From: Longimicrobium sp.
GTDB lineage: Bacteria; Gemmatimonadota; Gemmatimonadetes; Longimicrobiales; Longimicrobiaceae
Length of the DNA: 64,000 bases
Reading direction: 5' to 3'
Assembly (NCBI RefSeq): GCF_035474595.1
Contig: NZ_DATIND010000065.1
Location: 1-64,000, forward strand
This document shows positions 26,401-35,200 of the stretch, in pieces (within the stretch, counting starts at the first letter, position 1; every line of letters begins with the position of its first letter). The notes under the pieces are model-generated. The model did no database searches, was not told where the DNA came from, and saw only the letters and a list, made by a program, of their open reading frames with translations. Position numbers and translations under genes: made by a program.

Positions 26401-26909
26401 GAGCGCTCGTCCGACACGCGCAGCAGCGACAGCTGCACCATGGGCCCGCGCTCGATGTCCATCGTGCGCGCCCCGGCCTCGCTGACGATGCGGCGCACGC
26501 CCGCGTCGAAGTCCGGCCCCACCTCGGCGCGCAGGTCGCGCACGTCGGCGGTCACGGGGTGCGGCGGGAGCACCACCTGCCGCAGCTCGCCGCCGACCGT
26601 GCGGAAGACGGTGCGCAGCCCCTCGTGGCGCCGCACCACCTCGGTGAAGGCGCGCTCCAGCGCCGGCACGTCGGCGTCCGCGCGGACGAGGACGGCCACG
26701 GGGACGTTGTAGATGGCGCGCTCGGGGTCGAGCTGGATGGCCAGCCACATCTGCTCCTGCATGTACGACGCGGGGAACTCCGGCCCCTCGCCGGCGCAGC
26801 GGCCGATGACCTCGCGCTGGCGCGGCGCGTGGGCCTGGCCGCGCATGCGCGCCTCGAGGAGCGCGCGCTTGGCGTCGGAGAGGGTGTCGCGCCGGTTGAT
26901 CGTGTCCAT
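23418..26909 (-). CDS. Single-module NRPS, C-A-T (module 7)
   Basis: This 1163-residue protein probably extends the PKS product by one amino acid. The C domain (about 40-470) has QHIVTDG in place of the standard HHxxxDG, so the first His is Gln while the second, catalytic His is kept. The A domain (about 500-1050) has YTSGSTG near residue 660, the code DIFHFGLILK (partly like hydroxyphenylglycine, weak), and hinge insertion residues 891-928. The T domain near 1075 reads FFELGGDSI, where the other carriers have GGHSL. Its acidic tail ends in a short helix-like DDGLLDAVLGQL, probably a docking segment. The N-terminal LSDAKRALLEARM also looks like a docking helix. The start at 26909 (MDTINRRD) is preferred over an ATG 12 codons upstream because the docking helix begins right after it. 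Confidence 0.93.
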   Translation of the reverse strand: MDTINRRDTLSDAKRALLEARMRGQAHAPRQREVIGRCAGEGPEFPASYMQEQMWLAIQLDPERAIYNVPVAVLVRADADVPALERAFTEVVRRHEGLRTVFRTVGGELRQVVLPPHPVTADVRDLRAEVGPDFDAGVRRIVSEAGARTMDIERGPMVQLSLLRVSDERSALVITLQHIVTDGWAYPLILHELWELYAAELHGRPVTLPEPTLRYADYAVWQREHLRGETLDAHVAFWRGLLEGAPETELPGDRPRPAQSSYRGAMHHFVFPTEASAAVRALCRREAATVNMVLSAAFSATVARYTGSGDVVFGTLYGNRSRPELEQVVGCFVNSAALRLDLSDDPPFAEAVGRAKRLVLDAERHQELPFEKVVEHLRVRRDPSRNPLFQLMYFHHTFVPQHAQASVRELDPQAVYRAASLVDTGLAKLDFILTTLEEGDELSAIVEYATDLFDAATVERFCRHFVTLAGRAAANAHLPVSAISLLDREEEETLREWSRGPSLAAEPAPVHRQFEARAAAAPDADAVRFGAETTSYAELDARANRIARRLREMGVGPETRVGLSMERSPDLLAGVMGIWKAGGAFVPLDPAYPAERLAWTIANAALPVVVTAGDVADALPAHAAELLRIEELGDGDATAGAEEIPISADHLAYVIYTSGSTGRPKGVQVRHGSLANLLAATRDAFGAGPGDVMPPLASYAFDIWLFEALLPLVSGGATRVVPRERLLDVAALAEEAADATLLHAVPALMREIAQAERAAPRMTRLRHVFTGGDSVPPALLAEMRAAFPAAEAHVLYGPTEGTILASAHAVDGDVEGHPIGRPLAEMRLYVCDETGGLQPPGVPGELLIGGPGVARGYLGLPAMTAERFVPDPFGGFPGARLYRTGDRARWKESAEVRECGSALDPRESERTDALTHSRTSALPHSRTAVLEFQGRLDRQVKIRGFRIELGEVEAAVAGVPGVREAAVVLREDTPGVRRLVAYAAGDGVTGDAVRAALRERLPDYMVPSAVVVMDALPRTATDKLDRRALAAPEAEVGDAVEYVAPRDEVETAIAQAWARVLGRDRVGVHDNFFELGGDSILVIQTIARAAEAGVALQPWQMFRFHTVAEQAAAARDAAETAASEAASPATEAEAGDDDAFFGDGLDGIDDGLLDAVLGQLGRD
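24126..24239 (-). repeat. Hinge-loop insertion, module 7 A domain (38 aa, short class)
   Basis: These 114 in-frame bases lie between YRTGDRARW and VLEFQGRLD. Octamers AGTGCGTG, AGTGCGGA and AGTGCGGG run on one side and CGCACTTC/CGCACTCC on the other, giving an inverted repeat. Confidence 0.9.
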
Positions 26910-27425
26910 GTAAAGCTCAGCCCTGTTCGGGATCCGGTTACACATCGGGGACGAGATTCAGGCTCGTCCATCGAACTTCTTCATCGCCTGGCGCCGCGGC
27001 CCTCTCCCCCGGCCCCTCCCCCCAAACTGCCTGGGGGAGGGGAGACCTCATCGTGAGGATGGGCGGCGGCGCGCGCCCGCGGCCTCGCGCCCTCTCCGGC
27101 CGGCCTAGGCCGTCCACCTCTCCCGTACCGGGAGAGGTAGCTGGATGGCATCCGCGCTGAAAATCTCCATCCTGCCCGCCCGGCGGTCCTCACTCCTCAC
27201 TACCAGGCCTCCGAGCCGCTGCGATGATGGGCTCGGGCCACGCATCCCACCACCACCCGAGGCGTGCTCCCAGCCCCGCGCGCCGCTTTCGACGTTACCC
27301 CCTCCCGTTATCGGGACGGGGTACGCGGCCTGAGCCGCGGGGGGAGGGCTGCGGCGCTGCCGAAGCGCACCGCCGCCAATCTCCCGCTGAGTTTCCCATC
27401 GCCGATCCTCGTCTGAGAGGTTCCC
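26910..27425 (-). repeat. Intergenic repeat block R2 between NRPS and PKS genes
   Basis: This 516-bp spacer has no gene. It holds a CCCCCCAAACTGCCTGGGGG-type core (about 27020-27040), the palindrome at 27116-27138, and a second stem TACCCCCTCCCG-TTAT-CGGGACGGGGTA at 27296-27323 with one mismatch. From about 27080 to 27350 it is nearly identical to R3 (32000-32265). Confidence 0.8.
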
Positions 27426-30400
27426 TCACCTGCCCACCATCGCCGCGGCCTCTTCGTCCGTCATGGCCTCGATCTCGGCGAAGAAGGCGTCCTCGACGAG
27501 AACGGCCATCTTCGCCACGGTCGGGGCCTCGAAGATCACGGCCAGCGGCAGCTCCAGCTCGAACAGGTCGCGCAGGCGGCCGACGATCTGCGTGGCCAGC
27601 AGCGAGTGGCCGCCCAGCGCGAAGAAGTCGTCGTGCACGCCGATCCGCTCCAGCCCCAGCAGCTCCTGCCACACCGCCGCGATCCGCTCCTCCAGCTCCG
27701 TCTGCGGCGCCGCGTAATCGATCCCCAGGTCGTCCGGACGGGCGTAGCGCGCGGCTTCGGGGCGATGCGGCTCCGGGTGCGCGGCGCCGCGCAGGCGCGC
27801 CTCCAGCTCCGTCGGCGAGACCAGCACCACCGGCTCGGCGGCCAGCGCGAGCGCATGCCTCAGCACCGCCTCCGCCGCGTCGAGGGGGATGCCGCTCGCC
27901 GATTCTCCCGGCTGCAGCCAGCGGTCGGCGGCGACGCTGGTCCAGCGCGGGCGCGATCCGCGGGCGTGGCGCTGGGCGATGGCGTCCGCCTGCGCGTGCA
28001 GCAGCGCCGCGCGCACCAGGCCGACGCCGCCCAGCACGCCCGCGAGCGACGATTCGGTCAGGCAGAAGTCCATCTCCCGCCCGCCGAGCGCCGTATCGAG
28101 CGCATCCAGCTGCGCGGCGATGCGAGCCAGCTCCGCGCGCCACGCGGGTTTCGCCTCGTCCGCGGCGGCGAGGGAGATGTCCGCGCCGGACGGCGTCCAC
28201 AGCACGCCGTCGATGCGCCCGAAGCGCGCCTCCGCCTGGCCGATCGCGGCGGCGAGCGACGACGCGTCCGCCGGATCGGCCCGGAGCGCGAGGACGGATG
28301 GCTCCTCCGGCCCGGAGACCCGGCCGTCCACCGTGATCGCCGCCAGGCGCACGCCGGGGACGCGGGCGAGCGCGCGGGCGAAGACGGCGTTCTGGCCCTC
28401 GACGCCGCCGACGAGCAGGTACGCGCCGCCTTCTCGCACCGTCGCCGCCGGCGCGGCGGGCTTCGCGGCGCGGAAGCCGCGCGCCCAGCGGTGCGGACCG
28501 CGCAGGGCGATCACCTGGTCGTCCGCGTCCGCGACGAGCTCAGCGGCGAGGCGGGCGAGGTCGCGCGCGTCCGCCTCCACGTCGACCGTGCGGGCGCGGA
28601 TGGGCGCGTGCTCCTGCGTCACCACCAGCGCGGCGGCGGCGACCGCGGCGGCGCCCACGTCCAGCGCCTCGCGGCCGGTGACGTCGTGCGCGTCGCGCGT
28701 GATGGCGATCAGCCGCGCGCGGCTGCCGGCGTGCGCCATCGCCGCGCCCAGCATGAGCAGGGTGACGGGATCGGGGGTGATGACGGCGACCGCGTCCGAA
28801 TCCCCATCCACCACCGCGCGGACGCCGTCTCGCTCCGCGGAGGCGGGGATGCGGCGCACCGTCGCCTCGCGCCCGAGTTGGCGCAGCGCGGTGGCGAGCG
28901 CATCTCCCGAATCATCCTGCGCGAGGACGAGGACGCGGCGGATCTCGGCGGACGACGGCGGGGCGGGGGAGCGGCGCCAGTCGGGGAGATAGGTCCACTC
29001 CGCCGGGTCGGCGCTGGCGCGTGCGGGGTGCGCCGAAGCGGCCAGCGTGGGAGCATCCACCCAGTAGCGCTGCTTCTCCCACGGGTACGTGGGGAGATGG
29101 ACCTTCCGGCGCCGCTCCGGGCCGCGGAAGGCCGTCCAGTCCGGCTTCACCCCGGCCAGCCAGAGCCGTCCCAGCGCCTCCAGCAGCACCCCCTGGTCCG
29201 GCCGCCGGTCGAAGGCGTGGCGCATCGACGGGATGACGGCGACGGGGGCCTCTTCCCCGTCGCCCGGCCGCTGGCGGACGAAGGTGGAGAGCGTCTGCCC
29301 GGGACCCACCTCCAGCAGCACGCGCCCCGGCTCGCGCAGCAGCTCGCCGACGCCGTCCGCGAAGCGCACGGTGCCGAGCATGTGGCGCGTCCAGTACTCC
29401 GGATCGGTCGCCTCCGCGTCGGTGATCCACGTTCCCGTGACGTTGCTGATCATGGGGATGCGCGGCGGGCGCAGCCGCACCGATCGCGCGATCTCCGTCA
29501 GCCGCCCGGCGACCGGGGCCAGCATCGGCGTGTGGAAGGCGTGCGTCGTGGGCAGCCGCCGCGCGACGATCCCCGCATCCCCCAGCCGCCGTTCCAGATC
29601 GGCCACCGCGTCCTCGGGTCCGGCGACGACGCAGAGCCCCGGCGCGTTCACCGTCGCGATCGCGACACCGCCGGCGAGGTGCGGCTGGATCTCCGTGGGA
29701 TCGCGGGAGATGGCGAGCATCGCCCCGCCCGGCAGCGGCTCGATGGTCTTCGCACGCTCGGCGACCAGGGTGAGCGCGTCCTCCAGCGACAGCACGCCGG
29801 CGATGCACGCGGCCGCGTACTCGCCCAGCGAGTGGCCGATCAGTGCGTCCGGAGCGATCCCCCAGCTCATCCACAGCCGCGCGAGCGCGTAGTCCACCAC
29901 GAACACGGCGGGCTGCGCCAGCGCGGTGCGGTTCAGCTGCGCCGCCTCGGGCGTGGGCGCCGAACGCGCCACCATCGCGCGCAGGTCGAGCGCCTGCGCG
30001 GGCGCCGCGTCGGACGGCGCGTGGCCCGGGAAGAGCGCCTCGCGGATGTCGGCGCCGAGCAGCGGGCGCAGGATCTCCGCGCAGCGGTCCACCTCCGCGC
30101 GGAAGGCGGGCTCAGCCTCGTACAGCCCGCGCGCCATGTTGGGGTAGTGATCCCCCAGTCCCGGGAAGAGGAAGGCGACGGAGCGCGCGCCCGCCTCGGC
30201 CACGCCCGCGGCGATCCGCTCGGGGACGGCGCCGCGCAGGATGGCCGCCGCGTCCTCGCCCTGGCGGACGACGGCGATGCGGCGGTGCGCGAAGGCGTGG
30301 CGCCCCTCGCGGAGCGTGTGCGCGACGTCCGCCAGCGGGAGATCGGGATGATTCTGGAGATGGTCCGCCAGCCGCGCCGCCTGCGCCTGCGCCGCGGAGG

Positions 30401-31814
30401 CGCCGCGGGCGCTCACTGCCAGCAGCTGCCACGGGCGCGAGGGGCCGGACGGCGAGGCGGCGGGCGCCTCCTCCAGCACCACGTGCGCGTTGGTCCCGCC
30501 GATGCCGAACGAGCTGACGCCCGCGCGCCGCGGCCCGTCGGCCGCCCAGTCGACCGTCGTCCCCGCGGCGACGCGGAAGGGGCTCCCCGCGAAGGCGATG
30601 CGCGGGTTGGGCGCCGCGAAGTGCACGGTCGGCGGGATGCGGCGGTGCTCCATCGCCAGCACCGTCTTGATCAGCCCGGCGACGCCCGCGGCGGTGTCCA
30701 GGTGGCCGATGTTGGTCTTCACCGAGCCGACGGCGCAGTACCCCTCGCGGTTGGTGAACGCGCGGAAGGCCCGCGTCAGCGCGGCGATCTCGATCACGTC
30801 GCCCAGCTCCGTCCCCGTGCCGTGCGCCTCGACGTACGTCACCGTGTCGGGGTCCACGTCCGCGGCTTCCAGCGCCTCGGCGATGACGGCGGACTGGCCC
30901 TCCACGCCCGGCGCGGTGAAGGCGACCTTGGCTCCACCGTCGTTGTTGATGGCGCTGCCGCGGATGACGGCGCGCACCGCGTCGCCGTCGCGCAGCGCGT
31001 CGGAGAGGCGCTTGAGGACGATGGCGCCGACGCCGCTCCCGGAGACGGCGCCGCCGGAGCGCGTGTCGAAGGCGCGGCAGCTTCCGTCGGGCGAGACGAT
31101 GCCGCCGTGCTGCCAGAGGTAGCCCGTGGTCTGGGGGATGATGACGCTGGCGCCACCCGCCAGCGCCAGCTCGCACTCGCCGCGCAGCAGGCTCTGCGCG
31201 GCGAGATGGATGGCCACGAGGGAGGTGGAGCACCCGGTCTGCACCGCCAGGCTGGGCCCGCGCAGGTCCAGCTTGTACGAGACGCGCGTCGCCAGGAAGT
31301 CCTTCTCGCTCCCCAGGCTCACCTGGAAGCCGCCGGCCGACTCCATCAGCGCGGCGTTCGGCTTCACGTGCCGCTCCGCGTACCCGCTGGACCCCGCGCC
31401 GGCGTACACGCCGATGCGGCCGGCGACCTGGTCCGGATCGACGCCCGCGTCCTCCAGCGCCTCCCACGCGCACTCCAGGAAGAGGCGATGGCCGGGCTCC
31501 AGCACCTCGGCCTCGCGCGGAGAGTAGCCGAAGAAGCCGGCGTCGAAGTGCTCCACGTCGCGGAGGCGGCCGATGGCCTTCACGTAGTCCGGGTTCGCCA
31601 GCTCCGCCTCGGAGACGCCCGCCGCGCGCAGCTCGTCGTCGCCGAAGCGGGAGATGGATTCGATGCCGGCCTGCAGGTTGGCCCAGAACGCGTCCAGGTC
31701 GTCCGCGCCCGGAAAGCGCCCCGCCATCCCGATGATCGCCACCTCCAGGTCGGCGGATTCGGGGATGTCGGGCCCTTCGGCCGTGCCGTTCGAATGCGGT
31801 TCGATGATGCTCAT
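27426..31814 (-). CDS. Type I PKS module, KS-AT-inactive KR-ACP (module 6)
   Basis: This 1462-residue protein adds one ketide unit within the NRPS line. The KS (about 20-450) has catalytic Cys195 in QTGCSTSL, His331 in EAHGTGT and His371 in KTNIGHLD. The AT (about 570-870) has Ser662 in GHSLGEY and the HAFH motif near 762, which in known AT domains indicates malonyl-CoA. The region about 1000-1320 aligns with a ketoreductase fold but is degraded: the nucleotide loop reads LLVGGVEGQNA and the catalytic Tyr of YAAAN is replaced (RAALLHA). The ACP has Ser1404 in GGHSLL. The C-terminal MTDEEAAAM looks like a docking motif. The product should keep the beta-keto group unless it is reduced in trans. 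There is no clear Shine-Dalgarno before the ATG. Confidence 0.93.
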   Translation of the reverse strand: MSIIEPHSNGTAEGPDIPESADLEVAIIGMAGRFPGADDLDAFWANLQAGIESISRFGDDELRAAGVSEAELANPDYVKAIGRLRDVEHFDAGFFGYSPREAEVLEPGHRLFLECAWEALEDAGVDPDQVAGRIGVYAGAGSSGYAERHVKPNAALMESAGGFQVSLGSEKDFLATRVSYKLDLRGPSLAVQTGCSTSLVAIHLAAQSLLRGECELALAGGASVIIPQTTGYLWQHGGIVSPDGSCRAFDTRSGGAVSGSGVGAIVLKRLSDALRDGDAVRAVIRGSAINNDGGAKVAFTAPGVEGQSAVIAEALEAADVDPDTVTYVEAHGTGTELGDVIEIAALTRAFRAFTNREGYCAVGSVKTNIGHLDTAAGVAGLIKTVLAMEHRRIPPTVHFAAPNPRIAFAGSPFRVAAGTTVDWAADGPRRAGVSSFGIGGTNAHVVLEEAPAASPSGPSRPWQLLAVSARGASAAQAQAARLADHLQNHPDLPLADVAHTLREGRHAFAHRRIAVVRQGEDAAAILRGAVPERIAAGVAEAGARSVAFLFPGLGDHYPNMARGLYEAEPAFRAEVDRCAEILRPLLGADIREALFPGHAPSDAAPAQALDLRAMVARSAPTPEAAQLNRTALAQPAVFVVDYALARLWMSWGIAPDALIGHSLGEYAAACIAGVLSLEDALTLVAERAKTIEPLPGGAMLAISRDPTEIQPHLAGGVAIATVNAPGLCVVAGPEDAVADLERRLGDAGIVARRLPTTHAFHTPMLAPVAGRLTEIARSVRLRPPRIPMISNVTGTWITDAEATDPEYWTRHMLGTVRFADGVGELLREPGRVLLEVGPGQTLSTFVRQRPGDGEEAPVAVIPSMRHAFDRRPDQGVLLEALGRLWLAGVKPDWTAFRGPERRRKVHLPTYPWEKQRYWVDAPTLAASAHPARASADPAEWTYLPDWRRSPAPPSSAEIRRVLVLAQDDSGDALATALRQLGREATVRRIPASAERDGVRAVVDGDSDAVAVITPDPVTLLMLGAAMAHAGSRARLIAITRDAHDVTGREALDVGAAAVAAAALVVTQEHAPIRARTVDVEADARDLARLAAELVADADDQVIALRGPHRWARGFRAAKPAAPAATVREGGAYLLVGGVEGQNAVFARALARVPGVRLAAITVDGRVSGPEEPSVLALRADPADASSLAAAIGQAEARFGRIDGVLWTPSGADISLAAADEAKPAWRAELARIAAQLDALDTALGGREMDFCLTESSLAGVLGGVGLVRAALLHAQADAIAQRHARGSRPRWTSVAADRWLQPGESASGIPLDAAEAVLRHALALAAEPVVLVSPTELEARLRGAAHPEPHRPEAARYARPDDLGIDYAAPQTELEERIAAVWQELLGLERIGVHDDFFALGGHSLLATQIVGRLRDLFELELPLAVIFEAPTVAKMAVLVEDAFFAEIEAMTDEEAAAMVGR

Positions 31815-32285
31815 GTAGATCCGTCTATCTCCAGATCGGGGCTGCGATGAGCCCGTGCGTCTACAGAATTCGGTGCTGTTGCTCGGTTACGTTCGTGCTT
31901 TGGGGCTGCGCCCTGCCCGCCCGGCTAGCCCCCTCCGCCCGCTCCGCGGGGGAGGGGGAGAACTCAGCGTGGGGCTGGCGGTGGAGCGTTTCCACGGCCT
32001 CGCGCCCTCTCCGGCCGGCTCAGGCCGTCCACCTCTCCCGTACCGGGAGAGGTAGCTGGATGGCATCCGCGCTGAAAATCTCCATCCTGCCCGCCCGGCG
32101 GTCCTCACTCCTCACTACCAGGCCTCCGAGCCGCCGCGATGCTGGCCTCGGGCCTCGCATCACCACCGCCGACGCGCGCTCCACACGCCGCGCGCCGCTT
32201 TCGACGTTACCCCCTCCCGTTATCGGGACGGGGTACGCGGCCTAAGCCGCGGGGGGGAGGGCTCCGCGGGGACGCGGAGTCGCAC
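31815..32285 (-). repeat. Intergenic repeat block R3 between PKS and NRPS genes
   Basis: This 471-bp spacer has no gene. The palindrome ACCTCTCCCG-TAC-CGGGAGAGGT lies at 32031-32053 and the TACCCCCTCCCG/CGGGACGGGGTA stem at 32208-32235. It is almost identical to R2 over about 260 bp. In place of the AAAACTG core there is a CCCGCTCCGCGGGGGAGG variant near 31935-31955. Confidence 0.8.
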
Positions 32286-35200
32286 CTATCTCCGCCCGCG
32301 CCGCATCAGCTCTCTTCGACTCGCCCCGCGCCCCCGTGCTTCGCTCGGTGCCTGCGTCTCCTCCAGATCGGTGTCGCTGTTCTCCATCGCGCGCGGCGCC
32401 AGGTGCCCGGCCAGCGCGGCGATGGTGGTGAACTGGAAGAGATCGACGAAGGTGAGGGCGCTTCCCATCTCCTCGTTCAGGCGCTCCTGCAGGCGCGCGA
32501 GGAGGAGCGAGTGGCCGCCGATCTCGAAGAAGTTCTCGTCGACGCCCACGTGCTCCACGCCCAGCACCTCGCGCCACACGCGCGCGATCGCCTGCTCCGC
32601 CGCGGTGCGCGGCGCCGTCTCGGTCTGCACGCGCTCGCGCTCGCCGGGGGCGGGGAGGCGCAGGCGGTCGACCTTGCCGTTGGGGTTCAGCGGGAGCGCG
32701 TCCATCGGGACCCACGCAGCCGGGACCATGTACTCCGGCAGCCGCGCCTTCAGGTGCTCGCGCAGTTCCGCGGGCGCGGGCGGGCTGGCCGCGTCCACCG
32801 CGACCACGTAGGCGACCAGGCGCGCGTCGCCCGGCGTGTCCTCGCGCGCGATCACGGCCGATTCGCGGACGCGCGGATGCCCGGCCAGCGTCGCCTCGAT
32901 CTCGCCCGTCTCCACGCGGTGGCCGCGGATCTTCACCTGGTGGTCCAATCTCCCGAGGTAGTCGAGAACCGCGGTGGCCGGCGACGAAGTGCGTGAGTGC
33001 GTGAGTGCGTCAGTGCGTGCGTTCTCGCGCGGATCCAGCGCACTCCCGCACTCCCGCACTTCCGCACTTTCGTCCTTCCAGCGGACGAGATCCCCGACGC
33101 GGTACATGCGTCCCCCCGGTACCGCGCTGAACGGGTCGGGGATGAAGCGCTCGGCCGTGAGCGCGGGGCGATCGTGGTAGCCGCGTGCCAAGCCGTCGCC
33201 CGCCAGGTACAGCTCGCCGGGGACGCCGACCGGCACGCGCCGGAGATGGCGGTCCAGCACGTACGCCCGCGTGTTGGCGACCGGACGGCCGACGTAGACG
33301 CGCGATCCGCCGCGCTCCACGATGGACCACGTGGAGTAGGTCGTATCCTCCGTCGGGCCGTAGAAGTTGCCCACGCGCTCGACAGTCCCCAGCGCGTACA
33401 GCCCCTGCGCCAGCGCGTTGGGCAGCGCCTCGCCGCCCAGGTTGAGGACGCGCAGCGTCGGCGGGATGGCGCGCATCCGCAGCAGCTCCGCGGCGGCGCT
33501 CGGGGCCATGCTGGCGAGGATGACGTCCTCGCCCGCGTCCGGCAGCGCCAGCGCGTCGCGGACCAGGACGAGCGTGCCGCCCCAGCACAGCGTGCCGAAG
33601 ATCTCGGCGATGGAGACGTCGAAGGAGATGGAGGTCGATCCGAGGACCGCCCGCCGCTCGTCGTCCGACACGTGCTCGCGCAGCCAGTGCATCAGCGTGA
33701 CCGCGCTGCGATGCTCGATCTGCACGCCCTTGGGCCGCCCGGTCGACCCCGAGGTGTAGATGGCGTAGGCCAGATTGCGCGGATCGATCGATACGCCGGG
33801 GTTTTCCGGCATCTCCCGCTGGATCTCCGCCCAGTCCGCATCCACCCGCACCGTCGCCGCGGCGTGGGACGGGAGACGTTCGGCGATGCGCGCGTGCGCC
33901 AGCAGCACGGGCGCGCCGGAATCGTCCAGCATGTACGCGATGCGGTCCGCCGGATAGTTCGGGTCGATGGGGACGTAGCCGCCGCCCGCCTTGTGCACCG
34001 CCAGCAGCGCCGCGATCAGCTCCGGCGTGCGCTCCATGCACACGGCGACGCGCACCTCCGGCCCGACGCCGAGCGCGCGCAGGCGGTGCGCGAGGCGGTT
34101 GGCGTTCGCGTTCAGCTCCTGATACGTCACCGCCGCGCCGTTCCAGCGCACCGCGTCCGCCTTCGGCGTCCGCGCCACCTGCGCCTCGAAAAGCGCGGGG
34201 AGGGTGAGACCGCGCGGGTAGTCGGCGACGGCGCCGTGGAACGACTCCAGCCGCGCCTCCTCATCCGCCGGCATCAGCGGCAGCGCGGCGATGGGCGTCG
34301 CGGGGTTCGCCAGCGCCGCGTCCAGCAGCGTGGCGAGATGGGTCGCCATCCGCCGGATCGTGGCCTGGTCGAACAGGTCCGAGGCGTACTGGAACGCCCC
34401 CTCGATCACATCCCCCGCGTCCGTCAGGCCGAGGACGAGGTCGACCTTCGCGGTCCCGTTGTCCATCTCGTCCGTGGAGACGGACAGGCCGGGGAGGTCG
34501 GGCGCGCCGTAGCCGCCGGCGTGCATGGAGAAGATCACCTGGAAGAGCGGGTGCCGGTCCAGGCTGCGCCCCAGCTTCAGCTCCTCCACCAGCCGCTCGA
34601 ACGGCACCTCCTGGTGCGCGTACGCGTCCAGCGTTCCCTCGCGCACGCGCCCCAGCACCTCGCGGAACGTCGGGTCGCCGGAGAGGTCGGTGCGCAGCGC
34701 CAGCGTGTTCACGAAGACGCCCACCAGCGCCTCCGTCTCCTCCGGCACCCGGCCGGCGACGGGGGAGCCGACGACCACGTCCTCGGTCCCCGTCCACCGC
34801 GACAGCAGGACGTCGAACGCGGCGAGCAGCACCATGAACGGCGTGGCCCCCTCGCGCCGCGCGAGTTCGCGGACGCGCCCGGCCGTCTCCGCGCCGAGCG
34901 CGAAGGGGAGAATGGCGCCGCGGAAGCTCTGCACCGCGGGGCGCGGGCGGTCCGTCGGCAGGTTGAGCACGGCGGCGCCCTCCAGCCGCGCGCGCCAGGC
35001 GTCCAGCTCGCGCGCCAGCGCCTGGCCGGTGAGCCGCTCGCGCTGCCAGACGGCGTAGTCCGCGTACTGCACCGCCAGCGGCGCCAATCGCGCGGGCCGC
35101 CGCTCGCGCGCGGCGGCGTACAGCTCGCCCAGCTCGCGGAAGGCCACGGCGAGCGACCACGCGTCGCAGACGATGTGGTGGAAGTTCAGGATCAGCCGGT

